DNA of 64,000 nucleotides from the NCBI GenBank assembly GCA_027943335.1, contig BSBK01001870.1, positions 248,001 to 312,000 of the forward strand, written 5' to 3'. Position numbers and translations under genes: made by a program. Below are positions 48,701 to 61,293 of the stretch, piece by piece. The stretch comes from Chamaecyparis obtusa. Its lineage: Eukaryota; Streptophyta; Pinopsida; Cupressales; Cupressaceae. Every line of letters starts with the position of its first letter. Positions within the stretch are counted from its first letter, which is position 1. The notes under the pieces were generated by a model. The model was not told where the DNA came from. It did no database searches and saw only the letters and a list, made by a program, of their open reading frames with translations.

Positions 48701-50142
48701 ATAAAATGGAGCACTAACTAGCATAAAAAAACCTTAGCCTTTCTTGTATCAATATTTAACAAGGTGTATTCATTCCAAAAATATCTTCATAATCAGAATG
48801 TGTGATATAGCATCGTTTGCCTTTATGTTTGAGCAACTACCATTATTTTTTGTCTTCACTATAAGGTTCATTCATCCATCTTCTAGACTGAAAGTCATGA
48901 GGTCTTTGTCCGATATCATAAACTTATAAGTTTTCCTAATCCCCATGAAATTGTTTAATGATTGAGTGATTTCCAGTTATGGATTTATTCTTGAGAGAAA
49001 TTTGGTATTTATCTATTTAGTATTTAGGTTTTTATCATATTTTTGGTTTAAAAAAACAAATTTAGAACATGTAAAGCTCAAATTTTGAAACTTCATTTTT
49101 TTGCATTCTGCATACATAAAATGGTTTTTAGTTATGTTTGTTAATTCTTATGTGAACATGGAATATGAAAGTCTGTCAATTATTTTTCTAGAAAATTGGT
49201 GTGCTTACCTTTCAAGTTTAATATTTTCATTTTATTTGAAAGGCTACATAAACCAGTACATATTAACTTATTTGAATTGAATGAATTTGCAGGTTCATTT
49301 TTTGTACAAGTTTCACTATCCTCTTCTTCACATTCAGGGATTTCTCAAATGCATGCTTCAAATAGTTGGTGATAATTGAATTCAGAACTTTTGGAAAAAG
49401 ATTGATGTAAAAGATTCATTTTTCTAGACAAGTTTACTATTTTCTATTTCAAGTTTAGGTTTTTATCAAATGTGTATGTTAAATAGTTGGTGAAAATTGA
49501 ATTTCTAACATCTATAGAAATATTATTCTAAATAATTATATATTTTGTATGTAAAGTAGGGTTTCTAGTTCAATTTGTTTTGATTTGTTATTCAATGAGG
49601 AATATCGAAGAGAAGTGCCTCAATTTTGAGAAAAAACAACCAAGATTTATTCTTTCTAGTTAGTAAATTCACATCTATGGTATATTGATCTTGAATTCGG
49701 ATATGGTAGCTTACCCATTTCAACACATACATGATTACTAGGTATTATAACAAATATGAAAACTACAAATATATAAAGATTTTATATATTATATATTCTC
49801 TACTCATGTTTTCTTAGTTTAAAACATGACCAATATATATTGTTAAAATTCAATCATGTGATCATCTGTGTTAAGCTACAAGTTTTCCATTTCCTACACC
49901 ATTTCTCTTCATCATAATAGATTGTTCTTCTTCACACTTGGCCTCTAGCACACCATGGCAATAACATTCTCAACATATGCTCGAGTTTTTTACTTTTCCC
50001 TTGTCCTCTGTCATGTCTTTGGTAGGATTTGGTCTCGGTTTTAAAACTTTCTTGCATCTTTGTTCAAGTTTTCCAATGAAGTTTAATGTATGGTTGGTCC
50101 CTATTTAACTACTTTTTCAAAAATAGAATGAGAGGGCCACCA
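45798..50142. other. AT-rich spacer between D and gene F
   Basis: 4.3 kb without a convincing gene. Frames of 60-85 codons are scattered and have no recognisable domain. It contains a TATC/TATA microsatellite (46099-46143). Weak copia-like snatches on the minus strand at 48050-48190 and 48740-48830 are too short and out of order to annotate. Confidence 0.55.
46099..46143. repeat. TATC microsatellite
   Basis: About 45 bp of TATC/TATA repeats (ATCTATCTATCTATATATATC type). Confidence 0.85.
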
Positions 50143-51958
50143 ATGGCTAACCCCTAGGAATTCATGAATTTGACCAAGTTAGTGATTCCATATGTCTTTG
50201 TTGATGTGGATTTTTGAAGGGAACTAGCCAAAGCATATTGTCCAGTGACTAGGGCTATAAGGAGGGTAGATAAGAAAGTCATAGTTACCATAAACAAAAG
50301 GGGCCTGGAAGACACATTTGACATTTTGGGTGCTACTTGCATAGACATTAATTTTGATAGAGACAAGAGGAATTACCAAACTCACAAATATTTTTTGAAG
50401 TGTGTTGTGATTCCTAAATATATTCCTAGGGTAGAGAGGGAGCTTATCCCCATTTTGAAGAATGTGAATGAACCGTTTGACCTTGGCATATTTCACAATT
50501 ATATGGTTTACATTGGGTTATGGATTATGCAAGGTTCAAAGTTTTGATAGTGATACTACATTATCAGAGCATTTATTAATGATGGCTATGGAATTTAAAA
50601 TCCAAAGGTGAACACATATTATGACTTTGTTGGTTATTTGGTAAAGAATATAAATGAAGGATTGATAGAAATTCATTAGAACCCAACAAAAGTAGATTTC
50701 AAATTCTTTTCAATCTTGTGCCACCTTATCTTATTTTATAATATTGATGAAATGGATGACAAGCTTGTTTTGATCAAGAAAGATGATATAGGTCAACCAT
50801 TGTCTGTCCAATTGTGGACAAAAGTTTGGGATATGAATTAAGAAAAATTTCTCTTGTTTTCTATATTTTGAGAATTGGATTGTTACTGCTATAATGGAAT
50901 TTCTTTGTGTGGAGAGGGAAAGGTTGGATAATGTTGTTAGAATATTTTTGAGGCCCTACCACTTTGTTCCTATCTGGCCTATTTTTCATAATTCGGGAGA
51001 TTTGTATTTCTTTGATGATCTCACAATTTTCAGATTTTATGGTTGTCTACAACCACCCCATGTTCTTCCAAAATTTGTTCCTCTTAGAATTGCAATGATT
51101 GAGTTCCTATGGCAGTTTTTCTCAGTCAAGGAGTATTTATAAATTCATAATAAAGGCACTTTCTTTCCTAGGTTGTGGAATGTAATTGATTTCTCAGTAG
51201 GTAAGAAAGAATTCAAAGAATTGATTACTTTTCTTAAGCAGTACAGATTGGTTATTACTCCTTCCAAATTTTATGACTCTAAAAAGTTTATTAAGTTAGC
51301 AATTTCAAAAATGACTCCCTGAGTGAAAATTCCTAACCATGAGCCACTTGGTGAAGAAGATGTAGTTAGAAATCTTGTGGAGAAAGATGTGGTGCAGGAA
51401 AGGAGAAGAAAGTGGAATGATTTGATGATATGTAAGGGGGAGTTGAGGAGAGCTCATGATACTTTCATGGGTTACTATTATGAATTGCCTTATTTGGAAA
51501 GGATTGACCAAATGCTTCTTAATTAAAATTCAATAATGGCAAGGTTTCCTAAGGTGATTGTTGCTACTAAACAACAAGCCCCTATTGAAATTAAATCTTC
51601 TGGTGAGGAAAGTGGTGAAGAAGAATCTGAGGAGGGTTCTAGTGATGGTGCATCTTCTTCCCATGAACCTCCTATGAAGAGGCCCAAGTTTAGGTCACCT
51701 GCTAAGAAATATGATAAAACAAATGTTACAAAGGTGGCTATTCAAGAAGAGGGAAAATATCTTAGTGAGATAAGGATAAAATTGAGAGAAGGAAATAAGG
51801 AAGAATCAGAAGAAGAAAAGGATTTTCCCTTGGCCACTATGGTTGATGATAGAGTTGTCATTTCACAGAGTTTTATTGATGAAGGTTATTTTATTCAGTC
51901 TGATGATTTTAAAAGATTTCTTAAAAAATTGAAACAAAAAGAGTTAAAGAGGCAAATG
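50143..51958 (+). pseudogene. Gene F, 5' part: unknown protein, split by element C
   Basis: Starts ATG GCT AAC CCC at 50143. The N-terminal segment (to about 50545) is in one frame, with RVDKKVIVTINKRGLEDTFD and IPKYIPRVERELIPILKN. A shift between 50550 and 50890 moves the reading into a second frame, which stays consistent to the insertion point, with point stops near 51140, 51320 and 51525. Later parts are a hydrophobic/aromatic block (FLRPYHFVPIWPIFHNSGDL), a Ser/Glu-rich acidic linker (51590-51665), a basic PMKRPKFRSPAKK segment and a Lys-rich helix ending KQKELKRQM at 51958. No known domain is certain. Length and layout (globular N-terminus, charged linker, coiled C-terminus) resemble D ORF2, but homology is not shown. 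Confidence 0.6.
51954..51958. repeat. Left target site duplication of element C
   Basis: AAATG, identical to 59780-59784. Confidence 0.93.
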
Positions 51959-53460
51959 TGTTAGAAAAACTGAGAGGGGGGGTGAATCAGTTAGATTAGT
52001 TATCCAACAGTCCCAATTACAAAATGTATCTCTTAAAACAAATTTAGCAAATATTTGCAGCTCGGTAACATAAAATACTAAATTATCTGTGTCTTTACCG
52101 ATTACCAGTTAATTACTCACTGTGATTACCGACCAAATCAAATATGCAATATGTAAAGTATGACAACAAATCAATCATCACAAAAACAAATCACAAAGAT
52201 TTAACATGGAAACCCTGTTAAGGGAAAAACCACCTGGGACCGGTAACCCAAAATATTTTTCACACTTTTGAAGTGACCTCGGTGAAGAGCCAACCCTATT
52301 AAAGGTTACAAAACACACTGTAAGGTGTGATCTTGTTAGAGGATTTAAGACTAATAGTTATCATCCAACCAGCATTCACTATGGGGTTGATAGGATAACA
52401 ATGTACATTCTATGAATGACATAAGGAAATCATAAGACGGTTAAGTCCAATCGGTTAAGAGATTGTTTTGTTACAATGGTTAAACTGAAACAGTAGGTGA
52501 TCTGATTATAATACAACTTGATTTTGTAGATGTGCGGATCTATTCTAAGCCCATAAAAATCCTCTAATCAATATTTCAATTCAGCTCTTTAATATTCAAT
52601 AACTTATTGTCACTCGGTAAAATTCTCTAACGCTCGGTTAACTTTGTAGTTCGGTTCTCCTTACACCAATCTAATCAGGCATGCATGAAGTTGTGCTCAC
52701 GTGAAATCTTTGCAGTCTCCTTATTTTGGCATAGTTTCAACAATGAAACCAATGTCTCTTATATAGACAAGTAAACCATTTTCTTTTCATCCATCATATT
52801 TTTCCGCTTAATCTCCTTCATTGATTTTGTCGCTTAAACCTTCCTCGGCAGATGTGTCAATAACTCATTTCAATTCCATCCTTTAAATCTTCTTCAAATT
52901 TTGTTAGCCATGGATCTCATAACAAACTTTATCTTCAACCTCGAAATCATACACATTCCAGCTCATCAATTTCTGTCGGCTAAACTAAACATTTAGTTCT
53001 TTCATCCATACTCGGTTAACACATAAATGCATTGGTGAACACAAGCTTGATTAATACTGTCACTCAGTATATGCTACACTGGCTTAGTGTATATTGAAGT
53101 GCTTCATTTACCAACCACACTGCTTGTTAAGTTTTGCTTCCAACTTCATAACAAATTATTGTGACATAATCAAGTCAACAATATGAAGTCACAGACTCAT
53201 CAATAAGTTACCAAAAGTATTCCTTATCCTTATCCATCATATCCATCTTCCTCTATGTAGATATCTTAGTTCTTCATCTTTTCTCCTCTTTACAGATGTT
53301 TAGATATTTGCAACTATCATGATAAGTATTGTCAAAACTAGTTGACATCAATGACAACATAATGACTAATTTAATTATCTTACATATCATTTCAGTACTC
53401 AGTGATCTCTAATCATTGATCTTCAAGTCATTCAGGTATTCAATCAGTTGTAGCTCATCA
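51959..53460 (-). repeat. 3' LTR of element C
   Basis: 1,502 bp, TG...CA on the plus strand (TGTTAGAAAAACTGAG...CTCATCA). Collinear with 58277-59779. Confidence 0.93.
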
Positions 53461-53472
53461 ATCTCTCCCTTT
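53461..53472 (-). other. Polypurine tract of element C
   Basis: AAAGGGAGAGAT in element sense, next to the LTR. Further AGGGAGAG tracts lie at about 53570, 53702, 53730 and 53775, in the same relative positions as in B. Confidence 0.85.
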
Positions 53473-54009
53473 GGCATTGATGGCAACTCAAGAAATATGT
53501 AATATACCATACACATACCAAACATGTATTCTACAACTATGTAAGCAAATGTTGTATCTCGGTAAGCTCTCCCTAGCTTGATATTTCATATGTTTAATCA
53601 CTATGTTACATAGCAGCATTGCAAGTGCAGACTTTCCTCTACAGATATGACTTTTCTAGCTCTTAGATTCCTTTCTGTTCTCAGCAACAAATCTTCAAAA
53701 CTCTCCCTAACTTTCTTAGATTATCTCTCCCTTAGATAGATGTTCTAGTGATCTCTTAGTTTGTAATATTGTTTATCTCTCCTTTTGACAACAATTCCAA
53801 AGAAAAACATAAAACATACAGCTCTACAATAGCCAAGTGACTCTCTATTGTTCGGTGCAGACAATGTATCTCAGTATACTGATATGCAAATCTTTGTTCT
53901 AGTTCCTCAAATCTTTCACAACCTTAGACAGAATCCAAAGTGTGAACTATGTTGCATCAACATGAATGATCTTCTGATAAGATTAGGTTGATGCAACCTC
54001 CAGATCACA

Positions 54010-57000
54010 TTAGTGACCAGTAGATAGAGGATGGACCCCAAGTCTAGTCCTCAAGTATTCAAAAGTTTCCTTCGATAGAGGCTTGGTAAAAATATCAGCA
54101 AGTTGCTCCTTTGATGTAACATATTCCAGTTTGACTTGCTTCTCATGTACTTTTTCTCTTAAGTAGTGATACTTAATAGAAATATGCTTGGTCTTTGAGT
54201 GCATTACAAGATTCTTAGAAATATTTATTTCACTAGTGTTGTCATAGTATATAATCATCAGCTTAGTGATTACCTCATTCATCCCTTCCAACACTTGTTT
54301 GATGTAAGCAATGTTTGAACAGTTTGTAGCAGCAACAACATATTTTGCTTTGGTAGTAGACTAAGAAATACAAGGTTGTTTCTTACTTGTCCAGGTAACA
54401 GGTCTTTCACCAAAGAAAAATGCTCCTCCAATTGTACTTTTTCTGTCATCTATATTTCTAGCCCAATTTGTGTCGGTGTAGACTCTTAGTTCAAACTTGC
54501 CTTCCTTAGGATACCATAATCCATATTCCTTTGTTTTCTTCAGGTATCTCAAGATTTTGTTTACTGCAACCATATGTGAATCCTTTGGATTGGCAAAAGA
54601 TCTGGTAACAATCCCCACTGCATGTGCAATGTCTAGTCTACTGTGTACTACATACATTACTTTACCAATCATAGGTCGATACAATGTCTGGTTTACCTCT
54701 GTAGATTCATCATCTTTAGTCAGTTTGCAACTTGTGACCATCGGTGTTCCAACTAGTTTAGCATCATCCATGACAAATGTTCTCAATACTTCCTTTATGT
54801 ACTTTGATTATGTGATGAAAATTCCATCATTCTGCTGAATAACCTGCAAGCCTAGAAAGAACTTAATCTCTCCAAACATAGACATTTCAAATTCTTTTCT
54901 CATATCATCAGCAAATGATTTATAGATATGATCTTTTCCTCCAAAAATTATATCATCCACAAATATTTCAGCAATCAAAATAGTGTCATTAGACTCTCCT
55001 TTCATATACAAATTGTTGTTTTCACTATTTCTAACAAAACCAATGCTTAACAAATAAGTATGCAGCCTTTCATACCAGGATTTTGGTGTTTTCTTTAAAC
55101 CATATAAAGCTTTGTGTAGTCTACATACCATGTCTTTCTTATCTGGATCAAATAACCCTTCTGGTTGTTCTATGTAGACCTCCTCTTCTAGTATCCCATT
55201 TAGAAAAGTAGACTTAACATCCATTTGATAGACTTTAAACTTCTTATGTGTTGCATATGCAAGTAACATGCGGACTCCCTCTAGTCTAGAAACAAGTGCA
55301 AAATTTTCACCATAATCTATACCTTCCTCCTATGCATATCCCTTGCATACAAGTCTAGCTTTGTTCCTTGTAACCTCTCCATTCTCATTCAGCTTATTCC
55401 TAAAAAATCCATTTAGTACCGATAACATTCTTATCTTTTGGTCTAGGTACTAAATTCCATGTCTTTTTTTTCTTGATTTTTTCTATCTCTTCATTCATTT
55501 CATTTATCCATTCATCATTCTTTAGTGCAACCTTAACATTTTTCAGTTCAAACTCACAAACTAAGCATGTACCTTGTCTTAACTTACTTCTTGTCAGCAT
55601 GCCAGCTTGCTTGTCCCCAATTATTTGGTTCTCAGGATGATGTCTTCTGACAAATCTTGCTAGCACTTGATCTCTTCTTTGTTTTTCATCCTATTTAGGT
55701 TCATTTCCTTGCTCGGTAGCTCCTTCCTCATCCTCGGTTTCCCTTTATTATTCCTCGGTGTTGTTTTCCTGATGCTCAATCAACTCAACCTGTGGCTTTG
55801 GTAGGTACTCTGGATGTTCAATGTAAGTGAATCTACCATAGTCTTCTGGCTCCTTAGTGCTTTCTTCACCATTTTTATCATCAAATTTATCAACTCTGAC
55901 ATTAGCACTTTCAATCATCTTATTAGTAACTTTATTCAGACATGTGTAAGCTATGCTTTTAGTATAATATCCAAGAAATATTCCCTCATCCCCTTTTGAA
56001 TCAAATTTCTTGTTCCTATCATCTTTCAAAATAAAACATTTGCTACCAAAAATTGTGAAGTAACTTACAGTCAGTTTGTGACTAAACCATAACTCATAGG
56101 GTGTTTTATTTGTGTCTTTCTTCAATTGTACTTGGTTTAGAACATATACAGTTGTGCTAACTACCTCTCTCTAGTATGTCTAAGCAACATTATTTTGTAA
56201 CATTAGTGTCCTTGCAAAATCAACAATTGATATATTCCTCCTTTCAGCAATCCCATTCTGTTGATGTGTTCTCGGGGCAGAAACTTATCTTTTTATGCTA
56301 TGCTCATTACAATAGTTAGTAAATTCATCAGAAATAAATTCACCGCCTCTGTCAGATCTCAAGCATTTTAGTTCTTTCCCAGTTTCTTTCTCTACTTTTT
56401 CTTTTTACCATTTAAACATCTTAAATGCCTCAGATTTCTCTTTTAAAAACATTACAGACATCAATCTAGTGTAATCATCAACAAACAGAATGAAATATCT
56501 ATCTCCATAGTAGCTCTGAGTTCTCATGGGACCACATGGGTCGGTGTGAACTAACTCCAAGATTCTCTTTGTTGAATAGTCTTTACTCTTAAAAGCAGAT
56601 TTTTTCATCTTACCTTTCTAACATTGATCACACATAAAATGATCTGGTTTAGTTAGACTAGGCATACCTCTAACTTTTTTCTTTCTATTGATCTTAATCA
56701 TGTTATCAAAGTTTACATGACATAACCTTTTATTCCATAACCATGCATCCTCATTTTTCATCATTAAACAGGAAGACTCAGCATTGTCAAGATAAAATAA
56801 GTTACCTTTGGATTGTGCTCCTGTTCCAACAAGTTTTCCTCCATCATCAAATATCTTAACCTTCTTGCTCTCAAAAGATAATCGGTGACCTGAGTTGTTA
56901 AGTTGTGCCACACTTAGAAAATTGTAATTTAGTCCTTCTACCCAATAAGCATTATCACATTTGATTTTATCATTTATTAGTAAAGATCCTTTTCCTCTAA

Positions 57001-58210
57001 CCATACATGGTGTATCATTAGCCATTTTTACTGATCCTCCATTATATTGCTCAAGATGATCAAACTTTTCTTCATCACCAGTCATGTGATGTGTACAGCC
57101 ACTATCAATGATCCATGTATCATTTTTATTAACTTTAGAAATGAGTGTTGTCTCTACATACCTTTCTTCTTCCTCAGAATCATCCTTCATCGCAACAAAT
57201 ACTACTTCAACATCATCATCTGTGTCAGTATCAGTATCATTCTCTTCAGCAATGTAACATACCTTTTTTCCCTTATCATTGTTGTCTTAGTTATCCCTGT
57301 TGTAGTGTCAGTAAGTTTTATTGTTTCTCCTCCCATAGCTTCCTTCACCAGATCGATCTTTGTCTCTATCATCTTCTTTCCTATTTGGGCATCTAGCAGC
57401 AATATGACCAACTTCTTTGCAGTTAAAACATGCTAAAGGTAATTTACCCCTATATCTACCTTTACCTTTAGGTAGCCTCTAGGCCATAAGAGCTTCAAGT
57501 TCATCAAGCTCATCATCAATGTTACTATTATTATCATCCCTATTATTTCTACTGCTAGATTTACCGATCTTCAAAGAAGACATGAAAGCAAACTCAACAA
57601 ACAGTACAATACTATTATCAAAATTGTTCAACTCAAAAGTTGTTAGCTTACCAATCAAACTATCAAGAGTAAGAGTTTTTCTAGGTGTAGACCTCATTTC
57701 ATGTATAGCTGATATTCTGATTGCATAAACAAGCAGCAAGGTCCTTATAATTTTTCTTACCACTGTATCTTCATCAAGGACACCACCAGATCCTCGAATA
57801 GCATTGACTACCTCCTTTATTCGGTTTGTATACTGCACAATATTTTCTCCTTCTTTCATTTTCATATCATCAAACTTTCCCCTTAGGCTTTTAGCTTGGG
57901 CTCTCTTGAAATTAACATCACCACCATCGACTTGAGCAATTTTATCCCATATTTCCTTTGAGGTAAGGCAATCCTTGACATCTTCAAATTCGACATCTGA
58001 TAGAGCAGTAGAAATCTCCATCATAGTAATATTATGCTCATGTCTATCTCTTAATTGATCAAGAGTCAAAGGTCCAATAGGTGGTGCTAAGTAGCCATTA
58101 TCCAATAGGGTGAGGGTAGAATTCCCAATTCTAGATATATGAAGTCTCATTCGGCTTTGCCATATTGTAAAGTTGTCCTTATTCAACTTTGACACTTCCC
58201 TCTTATAAAT
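54010..58210 (-). pseudogene. gag-pol: Copia gag-pol polyprotein of element C (broken, start lost)
   Basis: Copia polyprotein as in A and B. The codon equivalent to the gag start is ATT (58208-58210) instead of ATG; the following YKREVSKLNKDNF aligns with A. Gag runs to 57479 and beyond a stop, with a knuckle near 57390-57430. Protease and integrase finger are open from 57190 to 56618 (IDSGCTHHMTGDE; LWNKRLCH, where His of the usual WHKRLCH has become Asn). The integrase core (56608-56160) has stops. The integrase tail and RT start (56125-55400) are in frame. A shift near 55400-55270 puts RT (FVDDIIF, about 55000-54940) and RNase H into another frame, ending LSTGH and the stop at 54010-54012. 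Confidence 0.9.
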
Positions 58211-58262
58211 TTTGTGATCTTTCTGTTGAAGTCCTTAAAACTCTATTCCAAGAAACTAATAG

Positions 58263-58274
58263 GCTCTAATACCA
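58263..58274 (-). other. Primer binding site of element C
   Basis: TGGTATTAGAGC on the minus strand, two bases from the LTR; one mismatch to the initiator tRNA-Met complement. Confidence 0.85.
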
Positions 58275-58276
58275 AT

Positions 58277-59779
58277 TTTATTATAATTGAGAGGGGGTTG
58301 AATCAATTAGATCAGTTATCCAACAGTCCCAATTACAAAATGTATCTCTTAAAACAAATTCAGCAAATATATGTAGCTCGATAACATAAAATACTAAATT
58401 GTCTATGTCTTTACCGATTACCAGTTAATTACTCACTGTGATTACCGACCAAATCAAATATGAAATATGTAAATTATCACAACAAATCAATCATCATAGA
58501 AACACATAACACAAAGATTTAATGTGGAAACCCTGTTAAGGGAAAAACCACCTGGGATGACTAACCCAAAATATTTTTCACTCTTCTGAAGTGAGCTCGG
58601 TGAAGAGCCAACCCTATTAAAGGTTACAAAACACACTGTAAGGTGTGACCTTGTTAGAGGAGTTAATACTAATAGTTATCATCCAACCAGCATTCACTAT
58701 GGGGTTGATAGGATAACAATGTACATTCTATGAATGACATAGGGAAATCATAAAACGGTTAAGTCCACTCAGTTAAGAGATTTTTCTATTACAATGGTTA
58801 AACTGAAACAGTGGGTGATCTGATTACAATACAACTTGATTTTGTAGATGTGTAGATCTATTCTAAGCCCATAAAAATCCTCTAATCAATATTTCAATTC
58901 AGTTCTTCAATATTCAATAACTTATTGTCCCTCAGTAAAAACTCTTTGACGCTCAGTTAACTTTGTAGTTTGGTTCTCCTTCAAGTAGTCTGATCAGGCA
59001 TGCATGAAGCTATTCTCACACAAAATCTTTATAGCCTCCTTCTTTCGGCATAGTTTCAACAATGAAACCAATGTCTCTTATATAGACAAGTAAACTATTT
59101 TCTTTTCATCCATCAGATTTTTCCACTTAATCTCCTTCATTGATTTTGCCTCTTAAACCTTCCTCGGTAGATGTGTCAATAACTCATTTCCATTCCATCC
59201 TTTAGATCTTCTTTGAATTTTTTTAGCCGTGGATCTCATAACAAGCTTTATCTTCAACCTCAAAATCATACACATTCCATCTCATCAAATTATGTCGGCT
59301 AAAATAAACATTTAGTTCTTTCATCCATACTTGACTAACATAGAAATGTGTCGGCGAACACAAGCTCGGTTAATACTGTCACTTGGTATACACTACACTA
59401 GCTCGGTGTATACTGAAATGCTTCATTTATCGACCACACTACTTGTTAATTTTTTCTTCCAACTTCATAACAGATTACTGTAACATAATCAAGTCAATAA
59501 TATGAAGTCATAGACTCATCAATAAGTTACCAAAAGTATTACTTATCCTCATCCATCATATCCATCTTCCTCTATGTAGATATCTTAGTTCTTCATCTTT
59601 TCTCCTCTTTACAGATGTTTAGATATTTGTAACTATCATGATAAGTACTGTCAAAACTAGTTGACATCAATGACAACATAATGATTGATTTAATTATCTT
59701 ATATATCATTTTAGTACTCAGTGATCTCTAATCATTGATCTTCAAGTCATTCAGGTATTCAATCAATTGTAGTTCATCA
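58277..59779 (-). repeat. 5' LTR of element C
   Basis: 1,503 bp. The inner terminal dinucleotide has decayed (TT in place of TG on the plus strand). A TATATAA box lies at 59078-59084 in element sense, and CTCGGT hexamers (plus strand) are present. Confidence 0.92.
59078..59084 (-). promoter_or_regulatory. TATA box in the 5' LTR of C
   Basis: Element-sense CTATATAAGAGACA, conserved in the other C LTR; the A/B LTRs have TATTTAAGAG at this place. Good core-promoter candidate for the element. Confidence 0.6.
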
Positions 59780-59784
59780 AAATG
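59780..59784. repeat. Right target site duplication of element C
   Basis: AAATG, identical to 51954-51958. Confidence 0.93.
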
Positions 59785-61131
59785 GATTTGTCTAATGATG
59801 ACCCCAATAAGACTGAGAAGATTTTAGATACATTGCAACAATTTGACCTAGATCCTAAGCAATTGATAGTTGAACATGAAAGAGCCTTGTTAAAATAAAG
59901 TGGTATGCTTCTCCTCCCAAGATGGGATTTGTAGTCATCTTTTGTGGTTGACCAAGTTAGTAGGAAACACGATCCTATTTTCAAATCAAAATTTGAGTTC
60001 AGATATATTTCAAGGGGATTTGGTTTTGATCCAAATTCAAAAAAAATAGCATTATGGTCTGTGGCACCATCTACACAAAAGCCACACGTGGTGAATATTG
60101 AAGGAGAGAGGAGGGGTGACCAAATTATTTTGAACATGTTGAATACTACAAACAAGGAGGTTACAAATTTACTAAGTCATGTATCTTTTCTAAATAAAGT
60201 AAAAGTTGAGGATCTGGAGAAACAACATCATGAGATGTGCTTAGATGTGATTTCTTTAGCAAATAAATATGAGTGTCTGCTGATTAAAAATGCAGGATTA
60301 AAGAAGATAGATAAAGAGTATTCAGAGAGGGCTCCTATTATTTTTAAGAAACTAGGTGATGTGCCACCTGTTTCCACTTATGTTTCATTTCCAGATAATA
60401 TTAATTTGAAATAGGAAGAGTATAAAGGGAGGATTGAGAGCTTTGAAGAAGCTGAGAAGAACAAAGGTGTCTTCATCTTAATATAGGTAATGGAGCACAG
60501 AGTAAAAAATATTATGAGAAAATTGGATATTGTGCATGGACATCATGTGTCCCTAATTCAAACTAAGAAAAATTTTGATGAAGCAGTCTTGTTTCTTGAT
60601 CCATTGTTTGCATCATGGTATGGGATAAATATGTTGATGAAGAAACTGGAAATGGTTATGATGTTCAAGGATGATATGCTAGAAAATATTGGGGAAACAA
60701 AGGAAAAAGTAACTATGGTAAATTCTATGTTCTCATTCTTTAAGGGTAAAAGGAAATTGGTTAAGGGTAAGTTGCAGTTGTTTGTTGAGGGTTATCATTC
60801 TTTAGTTCCATCAATTTATGATAAAAATAATGATTTGAAATTTGTGGATGTTTGGAATGGAGAATTTGATATGATACTTGTAAGCATAGAAAAAATGTTG
60901 AACATGGATAGTGATGTGGATGTGTCAAGTTTTAGTAATGTGCTTGATGTCATGTTCAGAGTTGACATGGATATTGTTAATTGTATTTTAAATGTTAGAG
61001 CCATAAATCATGCTAGATGGAATGAGTTTGTTAGTTAGTTTAAAGAAATAGAGAATTTTAATTGGCCTAGTGACAAGGAGGTTGGAAAATGGGAGTTGTT
61101 CATAAAGAGAAAGAAGGCCCAAACAGAATGA
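59785..61131 (+). pseudogene. Gene F, 3' part
   Basis: Continues the frame of the 5' part once C and one copy of the duplication are subtracted: the last left codons (K-R-Q-M) join directly to DLSNDDPNKTEKILDTLQQF. The frame then stays the same to the TGA at 61129-61131, with point stops near 59896, 59930, 60412, 60484 and 61036. Long open parts are 59944-60414 and 60490-61038. Composition is Lys/Glu/Asp-rich with heptad-like helices (KVKVEDLEKQHHEMCLDVI) and an aromatic segment (DPLFASWYGINMLMKKLEM). No catalytic motif recognised. With the 5' part, F had about 1,050 codons. It could be the accessory ORF of an older retroelement or a host repeat gene. Confidence 0.6.
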
Positions 61132-61293
61132 TTATTGACTTGTTTTGTAAATTATTTTTTTGGTTGTGATGACAAGGCACCCATGTTGTTAATAGGGAGA
61201 TTAGTTTTATTCATAAGCATCTTGATTTTTTTTTCAAAAGATGTAGATGACTTACACATTTGCAAAGATAAACTAATCTGAACATCTAAATAT

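Larger units (their letters stand above)
51959..59779 (-). mobile_element. Complete copia element C inserted in gene F
   Basis: 7,821-bp minus-strand element with LTRs of 1,502 and 1,503 bp, PBS, polypurine tract and the 5-bp target duplication AAATG. Same superfamily branch as A and B, but clearly diverged from them in both LTR and protein. It lies antisense within the reading frame of F. Dead: its gag start codon is mutated and its frame has stops and at least one shift. Confidence 0.95.

Noticed and set aside
48050..48830. Minus-strand snatches resembling copia polyprotein (TFFEMNFPFW; KGKRCYITHSDYEDIF)
   Set aside because: Each match is only about 10-15 residues, and they appear in the wrong order for one element. 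A profile search would be needed before calling a relic.
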